DNA of 64,000 bases, from contig UQIS01000004.1 of the NCBI GenBank assembly GCA_900541245.1, forward strand, positions 10,581 to 74,580, read 5' to 3'. The translations under genes and the position numbers were made by a program. The notes beneath the pieces are model-generated. The model had not been told where the DNA came from, did no database searches, and saw nothing but the letters and a program-made list of their open reading frames with translations. Origin of the DNA: an uncultured Collinsella sp. GTDB taxonomy: Bacteria > Actinomycetota > Coriobacteriia > Coriobacteriales > Coriobacteriaceae. Shown here in pieces: positions 16,532-25,982 of this stretch. Each line of letters starts with the position of its first letter. Within the stretch, counting starts at the first letter, position 1.

Positions 16532-19018
16532 ATGGAATCGTTGTACCGAAAGTATCGCCCGCTCACCTTTGACTCCGTGGTGGGCCAGCAGCATATCGTC
16601 TCGACGCTCGAGCACGCCATCACCGAGGGGCGCCTGTCCCACGCCTACCTGTTCTGCGGACCGCGCGGCACGGGCAAGACCACCATGGCGCGCATTCTGG
16701 CCAAGGCGCTGCTGTGCCGCAATGCCGAGGCGGCGCGCGCCGAGGGTGCAAGCGGCTGCATGCCCGACGGTACTTGCGAGGAGTGCGAGCTCATTGCCGA
16801 GGGTAACCACCCCGATGTCTACGAGCTCGATGCCGCAAGCCGTACCGGCGTGGACAACGTGCGCGAGGAAATCATCAACTCCGTCAACTTTGCCCCAGTG
16901 CGCGGCAAGTACAAGATTTATATCATCGACGAGGTCCACATGCTCACGACGGCGGCGTTCAACGCGCTGCTCAAGACGCTTGAGGAGCCGCCGGCACACG
17001 TGATCTTTGTGCTGTGCACCACCGACCCGCAAAAGATTCTGGAGACCATTCTCTCACGCTGCCAGCGCTTCGATTTCCACCGCATCGGCAACGAGGATAT
17101 CGAGCATCGCCTGTCTTACGTGTGCGAGCAGGAGGGCTTCGATTACGACGACGAGGCACTCGCCATTGTGGCGCGCCATGCCAAGGGCGGTATGCGCGAC
17201 GCGCTTTCCACGCTGGAGCAGCTGAGCGTCTTTGGCAACGGTTCTGTGCATGCAGACGACGCCCGCTCGCTTTTGGGCGAGGTTTCGGACCAGATTCTGG
17301 GCGAGTTTTCCCGCGCCATTGCCGATCGCGATGTTGCCGAGCTCTATGGACTGATCCGTGCGCAGGTCGAGGAGGGCAATGACCTGCTGGAGCTGACGCG
17401 CGACCTGGTGGCGCATGTGCGCGACGTGTACGTTGCCTGCGTTGCCGGTGCCCGTGCCGAGCTGTTTGAGGGCGGCTCCGAGCAGGCCGAGGCGCTTGCT
17501 GCCGAGGCCGCTGCCTTTGGCGAGCATCCTGCCGACCGCCTGGCCCGCGTGCTGACGGTGCTTGACGATGCCGCACTGGAGATGAGGGGCGCGAGCGACG
17601 TGCGCCTGGTGCTCGAGATTGCCTGCACGCGTCTGGCACGTCCCGAGGCTGATATAACGATTGAGGCATTGGCCGAGCGCGTGGCACGCCTGGAGGCCAT
17701 GGTTGCCAATGCCGCCGTGCCGGCGAGCGTGGCTGCTGCTCAGGCCGCCGCGCCTGCAGCATCCGTACCCGCTGCTGCCCAACAGCCGACGCTCATTTCG
17801 GGCGCCCGTGCTGCCGCTCCGGCGGCATCCGCTGCCCCTGCTGCTACGTCCGCGCGCCAGGGTGGCATGCCTTGGGACCGCGGAGCTGCTGTTCCGGCTG
17901 CCCAGCCTGCGCCCCGTCCTGCGTCCGTGTCAGCTTCCAAGCCTGCAGCGCCTGCACCTCAGCCTGCGCCGGCCCCCGCGCCTCAGCCCGTTGCGGCTCC
18001 GGCTTCCGCGCCTGCTGCATCGACCGTGTCGGTGTCCAAGCCCAACAACGCCGCCCAGGTTGCCGCCGCCGGTGCTGCCGAGACCCCCGCGGTTGAGGAC
18101 GCCGGCGAGCTCCAGCGCAAATGGGCCGAGGTCGTCGAGCGCGTCAAGGCTCGTCAGGCCTCCTACGCAGGGCTTTTGCTCAACGCCCGCGCCACGGCCG
18201 ACGACGGCTCCAAGCTCACGGTCTCGTTCCCCGCGGGTTCGACTTTTGCCATTAAGATGCTCGGTCGCGCCGATACGCAGTCGGTGGTCCTGCCGACGGT
18301 CTGCGCGGTCTTCGGTCGTCGTACCGTCGACTATGTCCTGGATGGGGGTGGCACGCCGGCTCCTCAACATGAGGAGCATTCTCCATCTGCACGGGCTGCG
18401 GCATCTGCGGACCCGCAACCCGTGTCCTCGGCGGCCCCTGTATCCTCGAGCGCCAGCGCGCCGCAGCAGCAAGCGGCGCCGGTAGCGGCATCGACCCCGT
18501 CGGCGCCTAAGCCCGCGGCGCCCAAACCGGCTGCTCCGACACCCGCGCCCAAGCCCGTCTCGCCCGCGCCCAAGTCGTCTGACCTGGGCAAAGCCCCCTG
18601 GCTACGCTCCGACAACCCCGCCGGCGCTCCTGCCACGGGTAAGCTCCCGACCGAGCCCGCACCTCGTGCGCCCGAGCGCTCGGCTGCCCCCAAGGCTCAG
18701 CCTGTCGCGCAGTCCGCGCCGTGGGAATCCGAGCAGGTGCCCTACGACGACGCTATGGTTGGCGGCTTCGCTGTCGATGCGAGCGGGGACGATCTGCCTC
18801 CGTTCGACGTGCCGGGTGCGGCGTCCGCGCCCAAGTCCGCTGCAACTGCCCCCAAAGAGGAGGGCGCTCCTGCAGCTCCCTGGGAGTCCAACCCCGGTGC
18901 GGGCAGCCCCTTCGGCCATCAGGGCGCAGCCCCGAGCATCCCGCAGACCGAGGACGAGGCCAAAGCCCTCATCCGCAACGTCTTCGGCCAGGCCACCATC
19001 TTCAAACCGGTGGAGTAA
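16532..19018 (+). CDS. dnaX: DNA polymerase III subunits gamma/tau
   Basis: Clamp-loader ATPase of 828 residues. Residues 1-240 hold the AAA+ core: start MESLYRKYRPLTFDSVVGQ, Walker A GPRGTGKTT, a zinc module with four cysteines near residues 64-90, the DEVHML Walker B and the LSRCQRFDF sensor/SRC motif. Residues 240-370 are the collar domain. The remaining half is a long Ala/Pro-rich linker with an embedded domain (about 525-605). The reading frame extends 37 codons upstream, but the ATG at 16532 is chosen because GGGGGAG precedes it and homology begins there. The following genes ybaB and recR are a widely conserved neighbourhood. Confidence 0.95.
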   Translation: MESLYRKYRPLTFDSVVGQQHIVSTLEHAITEGRLSHAYLFCGPRGTGKTTMARILAKALLCRNAEAARAEGASGCMPDGTCEECELIAEGNHPDVYELDAASRTGVDNVREEIINSVNFAPVRGKYKIYIIDEVHMLTTAAFNALLKTLEEPPAHVIFVLCTTDPQKILETILSRCQRFDFHRIGNEDIEHRLSYVCEQEGFDYDDEALAIVARHAKGGMRDALSTLEQLSVFGNGSVHADDARSLLGEVSDQILGEFSRAIADRDVAELYGLIRAQVEEGNDLLELTRDLVAHVRDVYVACVAGARAELFEGGSEQAEALAAEAAAFGEHPADRLARVLTVLDDAALEMRGASDVRLVLEIACTRLARPEADITIEALAERVARLEAMVANAAVPASVAAAQAAAPAASVPAAAQQPTLISGARAAAPAASAAPAATSARQGGMPWDRGAAVPAAQPAPRPASVSASKPAAPAPQPAPAPAPQPVAAPASAPAASTVSVSKPNNAAQVAAAGAAETPAVEDAGELQRKWAEVVERVKARQASYAGLLLNARATADDGSKLTVSFPAGSTFAIKMLGRADTQSVVLPTVCAVFGRRTVDYVLDGGGTPAPQHEEHSPSARAAASADPQPVSSAAPVSSSASAPQQQAAPVAASTPSAPKPAAPKPAAPTPAPKPVSPAPKSSDLGKAPWLRSDNPAGAPATGKLPTEPAPRAPERSAAPKAQPVAQSAPWESEQVPYDDAMVGGFAVDASGDDLPPFDVPGAASAPKSAATAPKEEGAPAAPWESNPGAGSPFGHQGAAPSIPQTEDEAKALIRNVFGQATIFKPVE

Positions 19019-19039
19019 CCGTGCGGGCGGGTATGCTGC

Positions 19040-19513
19040 TCAAGAAGAGATCTCTTTGCCCGGGCGCATCTGTATTTCGGACATGTGTAGTGTGGTGCCG
19101 CGTATATCGCATTCGAGCAGACAGGTGCGTGACGGTCGCCCTAGGATGCTGAGGTCGATACGATACGTCGCATGGCTGTCCGTGTACTCGACTTGCTCGG
19201 CGTTGACGGTTGCTCCGATTGCCGAATAAACGCCTGGCTCGGCATCGACAATCTTGAAGTCCTTTATCTTGACCTTGAACTCTTGGTAGAGGGACGGGCT
19301 GTCGTAGTAAACGGTTCGGGTTCCGTCGGTGCACTCATCGGTCGTCTCCCATTTGACGACGGGCTGGTCCGAGCTGGCTATCAGTAGTTCTGCTCCAAAG
19401 GCTATAGCATGGGTGATGATAACCAGTAATGCCCAGCCGACAAAGAGATAGAGAACCACATATGCAACGGGGTGTTTTGAGCGGATGTTTTGGAGCACGT
19501 CGGGGGCATTCAT
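19040..19513 (-). CDS. Small membrane-anchored protein of unknown function
   Basis: Protein of 157 residues with one N-terminal transmembrane helix at about residues 17-42 (VVLYLFVGWALLVIITHAIA) and an exported or cytoplasmic beta-rich domain with no motif I recognise. The ATG at 19513 is chosen over an upstream start because GGAGG lies six bases before it. It is convergent with dnaX, 21 bp apart, and interrupts the usual dnaX-ybaB-recR order. Confidence 0.6.
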   Translation of the reverse strand: MNAPDVLQNIRSKHPVAYVVLYLFVGWALLVIITHAIAFGAELLIASSDQPVVKWETTDECTDGTRTVYYDSPSLYQEFKVKIKDFKIVDAEPGVYSAIGATVNAEQVEYTDSHATYRIDLSILGRPSRTCLLECDIRGTTLHMSEIQMRPGKEISS

Positions 19514-19853
19514 GGGGCACCTCCAAATTGCTGTCTGTGACAATCAAATTATACCCTGCCATCATGAGCGCCGCCTCGAGCAGCGGTTCGGCATTTTGTT
19601 ATCTAGCTGGATGCAGAAAATGCCGGATTCCGGCTCTACAAGATTTAGCTTTCAATATTATGCAGATGCGAATTATTCAACTTTGCATAATCTTTGGGCG
19701 CGGCTTGCACTCCAGGACATGTATATCGACTGAGGGAACACGTCCGCCCCGCTTGCTTGCCCCGCGCCGTGGTACGATTTTTGAGTTTGAAAGTCCCGCC
19801 GTGCTCCGGCTGCCCTTGCAGCTTGTCGCGCGGCCGCACGTAAAGGAGCCATC
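19514..19853. other. Intergenic region upstream of ybaB
   Basis: No convincing gene is seen in these 340 bases. A weak promoter-like pair for ybaB (CGCTTG, 17 bp, TACGAT) lies at about 19749-19777. No SRP RNA signature was found, although that gene often lies near dnaX in other bacteria. Confidence 0.4.
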
Positions 19854-20174
19854 ATGGCCGGTATGAACATGCAGCAGATGATGAAGCAGGCTCGCAAGAT
19901 GCAGGAGCAGCTTGCCGCCGCGCAGGAGAACCTCAAGTCCCAGACCGTCGACGCCTCTGCCGGCGGCGGTATGGTCAAGGTGACCGTCAACGGCGAGATG
20001 GAGCTCGTCAACCTCACCATCGACCCCGATGCTCTCGATCCCGAGGACGTCGATATGCTGCAGGACATGATCATGACTGCCGTCAACGAGGCCGTCCGCG
20101 GCGTCAACGAGCTCGCCAACAAGCAGATGGGCGCCATCACCGGCGGCCTCAACATCCCGGGCATGCCGTTCTAA
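19854..20174 (+). CDS. YbaB/EbfC-family nucleoid-associated protein
   Basis: DNA-binding dimer of 106 residues with the family's Met/Gln-rich N-terminal helix ([16 protein letters not shown]), the strand [21 protein letters not shown] and a C-terminal helix ending NIPGMPF. AAGGAG precedes the ATG. It lies 13 bp before recR, the classical pairing, and is probably cotranscribed with it. Confidence 0.93.
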   Translation: MAGMNMQQMMKQARKMQEQLAAAQENLKSQTVDASAGGGMVKVTVNGEMELVNLTIDPDALDPEDVDMLQDMIMTAVNEAVRGVNELANKQMGAITGGLNIPGMPF

Positions 20175-20187
20175 GACACGCATATAT

Positions 20188-20784
20188 ATGAGTGCGAATC
20201 ACAGTCTGCAAAAACTGCTCGATGAGCTGGGCCGTCTGCCGGGCATTGGTCCCAAGTCGGCCCAGCGCATCGCCTATTACCTGCTCGAGGCCGATGCCGA
20301 GGAGGCCCGCCGCCTGGCCGAGGCCATCCTGGAGGTCAAGCAGGAGGTCCACTTTTGCAGTCGTTGCTTTAACTACGCCACGGCCGATGAGTGCTCCATC
20401 TGCCAGGACCCGATGCGCGACACCACTCGCATTTGCGTTGTGGGCGAGCCGCGCGACGTCCAGGCGATCGAGCGCACGGGCAGCTACCACGGCCTCTACC
20501 ACGTATTGGGCGGTGTGATCAGCCCCATGGACAAGATTGGTCCCGAGCAGTTGCACATCCGCGAGCTGCTGGCACGCTTGGGCCACGAGGACATCCACGA
20601 GGTCATCATCGCCACCAACCCCAATATTGAGGGCGAGACCACGGCGAGCTACCTGGCCCGCACTATCAAGCCGCTGGGCGTCGAGGTATCGCGTCTGGCA
20701 AGCGGCCTTCCCGTGGGCGGCGACCTGGAGTATGCCGACGAGCTTACGCTTGGGCGCGCCATCGAGGCCCGTCGCGCGATTTAG
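20188..20784 (+). CDS. recR: Recombination mediator RecR
   Basis: Protein of 198 residues that works with RecO to load RecA onto gapped DNA. The N-terminal helix-hairpin-helix ([17 protein letters not shown]), the four-cysteine zinc finger (CSRC at 57-60 and CSIC about 12 residues later), the Toprim domain ([23 protein letters not shown]) and the C-terminal Walker-B-like stretch are all present. Length matches the family. Confidence 0.96.
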   Translation: MSANHSLQKLLDELGRLPGIGPKSAQRIAYYLLEADAEEARRLAEAILEVKQEVHFCSRCFNYATADECSICQDPMRDTTRICVVGEPRDVQAIERTGSYHGLYHVLGGVISPMDKIGPEQLHIRELLARLGHEDIHEVIIATNPNIEGETTASYLARTIKPLGVEVSRLASGLPVGGDLEYADELTLGRAIEARRAI

Positions 20785-20821
20785 GTGGCGAGCCTGCTCC
20801 TGCCGTATGTTTTCCTCGCGA

Positions 20822-20851
20822 CGCACGGGGTAGTCATAATTTCCCCGTGCG
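20822..20851. other. Hairpin after recR without T-run
   Basis: The arms CGCACGGGG and CCCCGTGCG are perfect nine-base complements with a 12-base loop, 37 bp after the recR stop. No T-run follows in either direction, so a terminator function is uncertain. Confidence 0.4.
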
Positions 20852-20989
20852 ACTGTGAGTTTGTTGTGCAACAAAGATGCTTCGTATCCGCTTATCGCAT
20901 GGATGCTTCCGCTCGCATCCTTAATTTGCCCATTCGTTGCGCAACCTTTTGGGTTCGCTGATACACTCAAATATGGATTTGAATGAATG

Positions 20990-21014
20990 CGCCGCTCCCA
21001 AGCGGCGTGTTTTT
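20990..21014 (+). terminator. Terminator or attenuator before the membrane-protein gene
   Basis: A seven-base stem CGCCGCT / AGCGGCG with a four-base loop is followed by TGTTTTT. It ends 15 bp before the start codon at 21030, so it could end the recR transcript or act as a leader attenuator. Confidence 0.6.
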
Positions 21015-21029
21015 GTTGGAGGAGAACGC

Positions 21030-21935
21030 ATGCGGCCCGGTGGCACTCAGACAAAGCGCGGCGCCGCGGTGCGCATGCGGCGCCGACTGGGCTTGGCGCC
21101 GCGGGCGTACGCACTGCTGTCTTGCTCGCTGGTGCTGGTCATAGCTGGCGTTTCTGCCTATGGCATGACCGTGCCGTCCATGATGCAGGCGCATGCCGCA
21201 CGCGAACCGCGCGTGGGGCATGAGGTCAAAAGTGATTTGGGTACCACGACTGGATATGCTTGGGCAAGTGTGGTCGCGCATATTGTGTTTGGCACCGACG
21301 ATGCGGACGGCGCCGAGGCCCCGGACAACGAAGTCACGCTTGCCAATGGCAAAACCATCGTGCTCACCAACACCAAGATCATCGATCGGTTGTCCAACAA
21401 TAGCGTGGCGGCAACGGTGAATAAGGTCGAGCAGCAGAAGGAGCAGGACGCCCAGCAGTCCGGAAAGCCCGGTAGCTCGGATACTTCTGGCTCCGGCTCG
21501 AATTCGTCGAGTTCGAGCGGCGGCTCTGGGTCGGGCTCCTCTACCGGAGGGTCTGGAAATGGCGGCTCGACGGGCGGCAACACTGACAACGATGCAAACT
21601 CCGGTGGCCTTTCCGCTGCTGAGGAAGAGAGCATTCACAGTTGGCTTGTGACCAAGTACAACATGCTCGACGGCTACGTTTCTCGTGCCAATGACGTGGT
21701 CTCGACCTATAACTCTACGGGAGATCCCAGGCCGTGCGACAGCCTGGTCGGGGAGATGTTTGTCATTCGAGCCGAGTTCGGTCGTCAGACATTCTCGCCC
21801 CGGTCAAAGTGGTATCAGCAGTATGCCAATCTGTGGGGCTGTTACACCAACCTATGTCAATGGGTCGGCCATTACGGCGATGATGACGTCGCACTCGGTA
21901 ACTTCAACAATAACGTGGCGGCGCTTGCCCTATGA
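21030..21935 (+). CDS. Exported or membrane-anchored protein with Ser/Gly linker
   Basis: Unrecognised protein of 301 residues. Basic N-terminus and one transmembrane or signal segment (about residues 24-45, AYALLSCSLVLVIAGVSAYG), an extracytoplasmic region, a Ser/Gly-rich linker at about 160-195, then a C-terminal domain (about 200-300) with several aromatic residues and three cysteines. The ATG at 21030 is picked for the GGAGGA six bases upstream. It overlaps the next kinase gene by four bases, so the two are translationally coupled and probably act in one signalling unit. It may be the sensor or substrate of that kinase (inference). Confidence 0.6.
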   Translation: MRPGGTQTKRGAAVRMRRRLGLAPRAYALLSCSLVLVIAGVSAYGMTVPSMMQAHAAREPRVGHEVKSDLGTTTGYAWASVVAHIVFGTDDADGAEAPDNEVTLANGKTIVLTNTKIIDRLSNNSVAATVNKVEQQKEQDAQQSGKPGSSDTSGSGSNSSSSSGGSGSGSSTGGSGNGGSTGGNTDNDANSGGLSAAEEESIHSWLVTKYNMLDGYVSRANDVVSTYNSTGDPRPCDSLVGEMFVIRAEFGRQTFSPRSKWYQQYANLWGCYTNLCQWVGHYGDDDVALGNFNNNVAALAL

Positions 21936-23776
21936 TGACCGATCTTGCATCCACCACACCACAATCGCTCGGTCGCGATCCCATGGTCGGCCTGCGCCTG
22001 GCGCGTGTCGACGGGTTTGAGCCGGCCATTGCGCTCGGTCAGGACGAACTGCCTGCCTATCGGCGTCGTTTTACGATGCTGTTTGCCGACGATGCCACCA
22101 TGCGCCGTGGCGGTATCGGCCGCGTGACGCGTGCTGTCAACGCCCAAGGCGAGGCCGTGGCGCTCAAGCAGCTCATCTTGCCGGCGCGCGATGAGTTCGA
22201 CGACGATGCCGCTCACGAGGCGCTGGTCGCCAAGTTCAAGGCAGCGTTTCGCGAGGAATATGAATGCCACCGCGCCCTTTCGGGCCTCAAGGGCTTTCCC
22301 CGCCTCTATGGCTGGGGCGAGGTCGACGGTGTGCCTGCAATTGTCATGGAATGGGTCGAGGGCGAGACGCTTGCCCGCTTGCGTTCGCGACTTGCCGTGG
22401 ACGATGCCGGACGCCTGTCGCCGCTTGTGGCGGCGCGTCTGGGTCGCGACCTGTTCGATCTGCTCTGCCGTATGAGCCTGGTGGGCGAGGGCTTTGTCCA
22501 TCGCGATATCTCGCCCGCTAATATTATGGTGCGTACGGCGCGCCTGCCGCTTGACCGGCAGCTTGCCGAGGGCACCTTTGACCTGTGCCTGATCGACTTT
22601 GGCTCGTCGCTGGCGCTCGAGCCTGCGTCGGCCGTGGCCGGTACCGGCGGCAAGGCGTCGTTTACGGAGCGCTATGCCACGCTGCGTCGCGCGACGGTTG
22701 CCTATGCCCCGCCCGAGATGCTCACCGACGATATTCCCGATCTGCGCGCTTTGCGTATGTCGCCGGCGATCGACGTCTATGCCGTGGCAAGCACGGTTTA
22801 CGAGCTCATTGCCGGCGTCGCGCCATACGAAGCCGCGCCGAGCACTTCGGGCACCTCGGGTTCGCGCAAAAAGACGCGCGACATCGCGAGCCCCTACCGT
22901 CTCAAGATGGACACGCGGCCCGACTATCCCATTGGTGCCCATGCGCCCGGTTGTGATTTGACTCAGCTGCTTCGTCGTGAGCCCGATGTGGCGCTCGCCG
23001 CGGCCGAGCAGGCCCAGCAGCTGGGGCTCGAGCCCGATTCCGAAGAGCTGCGCGATGCGCTGGCGTTTGTCGATGTCCAGCTGTTCGACGTGGTGATGGC
23101 CTGTCTGTCCAGCCATCAAAAAGATCGTCCCGAGCCGGCGGCGGTCGAGGCGGCGCTCTCGGCGTTTTGTGACCACTATGCGCAAAATGTCGGTCGTTCG
23201 CTCCGCGGCGAGCCGCTCACGCCGTGCCCCATGGATGCGTCCGGCCGCGCGGTTCGTCGCGCGGCGATGATCGGTGCGGCGGTCGTTTGCAGCGTGGTTT
23301 GGGCTGTGGTCGTGGTTTCGGCCGCGCTGCTGGCGTCGGGCGTTCGCGTGACGGCGACTTTGGGATCGCTCGTGTGGGCTGGGTCGCTACCGGGTATTAT
23401 TGCCGCACTGGCGTTGGCGCTGCCAGGCATAGCCGGCGTTGCCGCGGGGGCACTTGCGCGTGATCGGCGCTCGGGGTTCCTGCAGGGCGTGCTTACGCTT
23501 TCTGCCTGCGAGGTTCCGGTGCTGGTTGTGGCTGCATGTAGCGTATTTTCCCAACGCGCCGTGATGGGCGGCCTTGTTGCCGCTCTGGTTGCAACCTATA
23601 CGCTTACGTGGTTTTTGCTTGCGATGGGCTTTGCCTTTGAACTTCCCGTTTCGGCACCGCGGCGCACAAAAGCCCAGATGGCGACTCCGCTTGCCGGTGG
23701 AGCCGCAGCTGCCCGTACTTTTGGCGTACCTGTCGAAGTATCGTCCGATTCTATTTCTACGACCAAGGAGGCCTAG
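21932..23776 (+). CDS. Ser/Thr protein kinase with C-terminal transmembrane helices
   Basis: Protein of 614 residues. The kinase core covers about 35-400: a GGIGRVTRAV glycine-loop equivalent, VALKQL lysine, catalytic loop HRDISPANIM, LIDFGSS metal-binding motif and YAPPEML. The spacing inside the C-lobe is long, with a disordered insertion near residue 305 (SGTSGSRKKTRD). The last 170 residues hold about four transmembrane segments. It lies between a Ser/Gly-linker membrane protein and an FHA protein, a typical kinase/reader set. It differs from the PknB operon kinases in its catalytic loop (HRDISPAN versus HRDIKPQN). Confidence 0.85.
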   Translation: MMTDLASTTPQSLGRDPMVGLRLARVDGFEPAIALGQDELPAYRRRFTMLFADDATMRRGGIGRVTRAVNAQGEAVALKQLILPARDEFDDDAAHEALVAKFKAAFREEYECHRALSGLKGFPRLYGWGEVDGVPAIVMEWVEGETLARLRSRLAVDDAGRLSPLVAARLGRDLFDLLCRMSLVGEGFVHRDISPANIMVRTARLPLDRQLAEGTFDLCLIDFGSSLALEPASAVAGTGGKASFTERYATLRRATVAYAPPEMLTDDIPDLRALRMSPAIDVYAVASTVYELIAGVAPYEAAPSTSGTSGSRKKTRDIASPYRLKMDTRPDYPIGAHAPGCDLTQLLRREPDVALAAAEQAQQLGLEPDSEELRDALAFVDVQLFDVVMACLSSHQKDRPEPAAVEAALSAFCDHYAQNVGRSLRGEPLTPCPMDASGRAVRRAAMIGAAVVCSVVWAVVVVSAALLASGVRVTATLGSLVWAGSLPGIIAALALALPGIAGVAAGALARDRRSGFLQGVLTLSACEVPVLVVAACSVFSQRAVMGGLVAALVATYTLTWFLLAMGFAFELPVSAPRRTKAQMATPLAGGAAAARTFGVPVEVSSDSISTTKEA

Positions 23777-23779
23777 GTC

Positions 23780-24718
23780 ATGGCATCTCAAGTTGAGCTC
23801 ACCCCATGCGGGGCCATGTTTGACATCTTTAAGCGCGCGGCGCATCTGAGCCATATCGAGCTGTGCGGCTTGGTGCTTTCGTCCCGTCCGCTCGCCGACG
23901 GCCGCAGCCCGCAGAGCCGAGCCGCCGATCGCTCTTGGGTTTCCCGCTTTATCGTTCGCGCGCCGGTCGGCACGCTTCAGCAGCGCTACTTTGCCGAATA
24001 CGGTACCTCGGCTGCGCGTATTATGTCGCAACTGGCCCTGCGCCAGCGCAATCCCATGGACTCCACGGCTGTGATCAATATGGTGTGCGGTCCTGCAGGT
24101 GAATCGATGGTACGCGCGCTCGAAGAGTGCCACCAGGACACGAATCTCTATCGCAACGCGCTCGATCGCCTGTCCCAGGCGGCGGAACTCATGCCCGCCG
24201 AGCGCGCCGAGGCCGTGCTGGTGCTGTTTGTCGCCGTCGGTTGTTCGGCGGATGTGCGGTCCTCGGTGAACTATGCCATCGACTACGCGCACGCGACCTG
24301 TGGCGGAGGAACATCCACGCCGCGTTCGCTTGGCATGTCGATGACCGCGGGCGAACGCGAACCCGCCCCGGCGCACCCCTTGGGCTTGCTGCGCGTACAA
24401 AACAGTTTTGTCGTGAGCGCCCCGCGCTGGATTCAGCCGAGCGAGCAGGGTGTTGAGATTGGCGCGCTGGCCACTGGTGAGGGCGATATTACCGACGTCG
24501 GCGACGATGTCTCGGCCCGCCATGCCCATATCTGGTGCGATGCTCAAAATATCTGGCACGTCGAGGACTTGTCGTCCACCAACGGAACCGTGGTGGTAAA
24601 CGGGGCCACGCGCGTCTGCATTCAGGTCGAGCCCGGCCGTTCCGCCCAACTCAATCCCGGCGACGAGCTCAAGCTCGGCGAATCCACTACCTACGCCATC
24701 CTCTTCGGTGCTCTCTAG
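23780..24718 (+). CDS. FHA-domain protein
   Basis: Protein of 312 residues. The N-terminal 190 residues form a domain I do not recognise. The C-terminal part (about 215-312) is an FHA domain with an intact SARHAHIW core and LSSTNGTVVVNG. AAGGAGG lies eight bases before the start. It completes the kinase operon and probably reads threonine phosphorylation by the adjacent kinase. Its last 145 codons and downstream sequence are duplicated about 6.7 kb further on, beyond the accessory island. Confidence 0.85.
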   Translation: MASQVELTPCGAMFDIFKRAAHLSHIELCGLVLSSRPLADGRSPQSRAADRSWVSRFIVRAPVGTLQQRYFAEYGTSAARIMSQLALRQRNPMDSTAVINMVCGPAGESMVRALEECHQDTNLYRNALDRLSQAAELMPAERAEAVLVLFVAVGCSADVRSSVNYAIDYAHATCGGGTSTPRSLGMSMTAGEREPAPAHPLGLLRVQNSFVVSAPRWIQPSEQGVEIGALATGEGDITDVGDDVSARHAHIWCDAQNIWHVEDLSSTNGTVVVNGATRVCIQVEPGRSAQLNPGDELKLGESTTYAILFGAL

Positions 24719-24753
24719 CCGGCAGATAGGGACGTTCCTTTTCTCTGCCGGCT
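24717..24753. repeat. Inverted repeat at the FHA gene stop, GGGGAC-type element copy
   Basis: AGCCGGCAGA and TCTGCCGGCT are perfect ten-base complements; the left arm starts inside the stop codon. The loop GGGACGTTCCTTTTC and the following GGGGACACTCCTT recur at 31457, 44400 and 50455, so this is one copy of a dispersed element. It may serve as a transcription end. Confidence 0.55.
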
Positions 24754-25020
24754 GGGGACACTCCTTGGCGCGCCAGAGCCGGTCGCCCGGGGATGGAGGG
24801 GCCATTTTGGCCCTTGGCGGTCAGTCGGGGCGAAACTAGAAGATCTTTCCGATTCGCGGCTGTTCATGCTTGTAGAGCATCTAAAACAATAGGATGTTAT
24901 TCTGGAATATGCCGGGTGCGTGAACTTGCCTGTCTTAGCCTTAATAAGGTATAGGGGAGTTTGGCTCAGGGGTTCCGTCTTGTTCTTCAGCGCAGTATTG
25001 TGGGACAGATTTGCTGAGAT
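24754..25020. other. Start of the accessory island, no gene seen
   Basis: About the first 90 bases match the sequence after the truncated FHA copy (31490-31575), then homology stops. The rest is lower in G+C and holds no frame I can support. Confidence 0.4.
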
Positions 25021-25667
25021 TGGCGCCTTACACCGCAGAGCGCACGGAAGGCTCTCGATTTGTGTTCTGGCCCCAGAATACAGGGCCTGATACTTACCAA
25101 CTGTGGCATGGATGTAACATCTGTAGAAATCAACCCTTTTGTTGTCGACCTTTGTAAGAAAAACACTGCCATCAACTCTTTGGATGACGAAACTAGGGTG
25201 CTTGAGGGGAGCCTTTACTCCCCTCTGAGAGATGACTCATGTTTTTCGCTTGTCGTTGTGAATCCTCCGTTACTGCCGATTCCGGATGAGATTCCTTATC
25301 CCTTCGTTTGAGATGGAGGACAATCGGGTCTGGATAAAACACTTCGTATTCTTAAGGGTGGCGATACGCATTTAGAGAAAAACGGTAAATACTGCTAATA
25401 GGGGTGACGACGATGGTGCAGGGGCGACCCGCGATGCTCTCATCAATACGTCGGATACTTGGGAAATCAGGTCTAGATGCATGTATGATGATGCTGTGTG
25501 GCTATTCAATTAATCCGCGTTTCGAATGGGTGCAGGGTATAGCTGCGACATCGTATGCTTTTGACCCGGCGCGATACTCAGATATTTCTGAGGCGGTTGA
25601 CGAAGTTTATACGCACTATGCCGCGCAAGGCGTTTCGGAAGTTTGCACATCTACGTTACGGGCTTAG
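25021..25667 (+). pseudogene. Degenerate SAM-dependent methyltransferase
   Basis: Remnant of a class I methyltransferase. The first frame reads ALDLCSGPRIQGL (SAM-binding motif I), VTSVEINP and the NPPLLP catalytic-loop motif, then meets TGA at 25309 where DGGQSGLDK continues in the same frame. A TAA follows near 25397, and the C-terminal part resumes in another frame from 25404 (GYSINPRFEWVQGIAATSYAFDP). The N-terminus is missing. NPPxxP motifs suggest an N- or O-methyltransferase of the HemK-like type. It may once have belonged to the peptide cluster downstream or to the earlier occupant of the site. Confidence 0.6.
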
Positions 25668-25982
25668 GTTTCTTCAAGCGAGCAGGCCGGTTGCGTTATT
25701 TCGAGCGATTTTTCTAGTCTAGACGACAAAAGGCAAAGGATTTGATGGGTATAAAACGCGGACGTTTGTGGGCGGATGCTCAAATCTATTGTGGCAATCG
25801 GGCGGTTGAAAAAGATATTTCAACCGCCCGATTGCCAGGTTCGTCGGAGGAGATGTCCGATTCCGACTCTCTTGTAGGAAGAGCTTGAGATCGTATTGGC
25901 CCAAGGCAATCTTAAAGCAGTCTCATTGGCAAATCTTCGCTCCTGTTGTGTTGAGGTGTAAGGTATCAGTGATTGATGTTTT
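25668..25982. other. Gap upstream of the exporter
   Basis: No gene seen. It contains the perfect hairpin at 25793-25836 and presumably the exporter promoter. No clear Shine-Dalgarno sequence precedes the GTG at 25983. Confidence 0.4.
25793..25836. repeat. Perfect 19-bp hairpin
   Basis: The arms at 25793-25811 and 25818-25836 are exact complements (outer end GGCAATCGGGCGG, inner end TTGAAA) around a six-base loop. No T-run follows in either direction. It lies 147 bp upstream of the exporter start. Candidates are a transcription end for the degenerate methyltransferase, a regulatory RNA structure or a mobile-element remnant. Confidence 0.6.

Noticed and set aside
19514..19853. Possible SRP RNA gene near dnaX
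   Set aside because: The GGAAGG-type SRP Alu/S-domain core was not found in this gap or in the dnaX leader.
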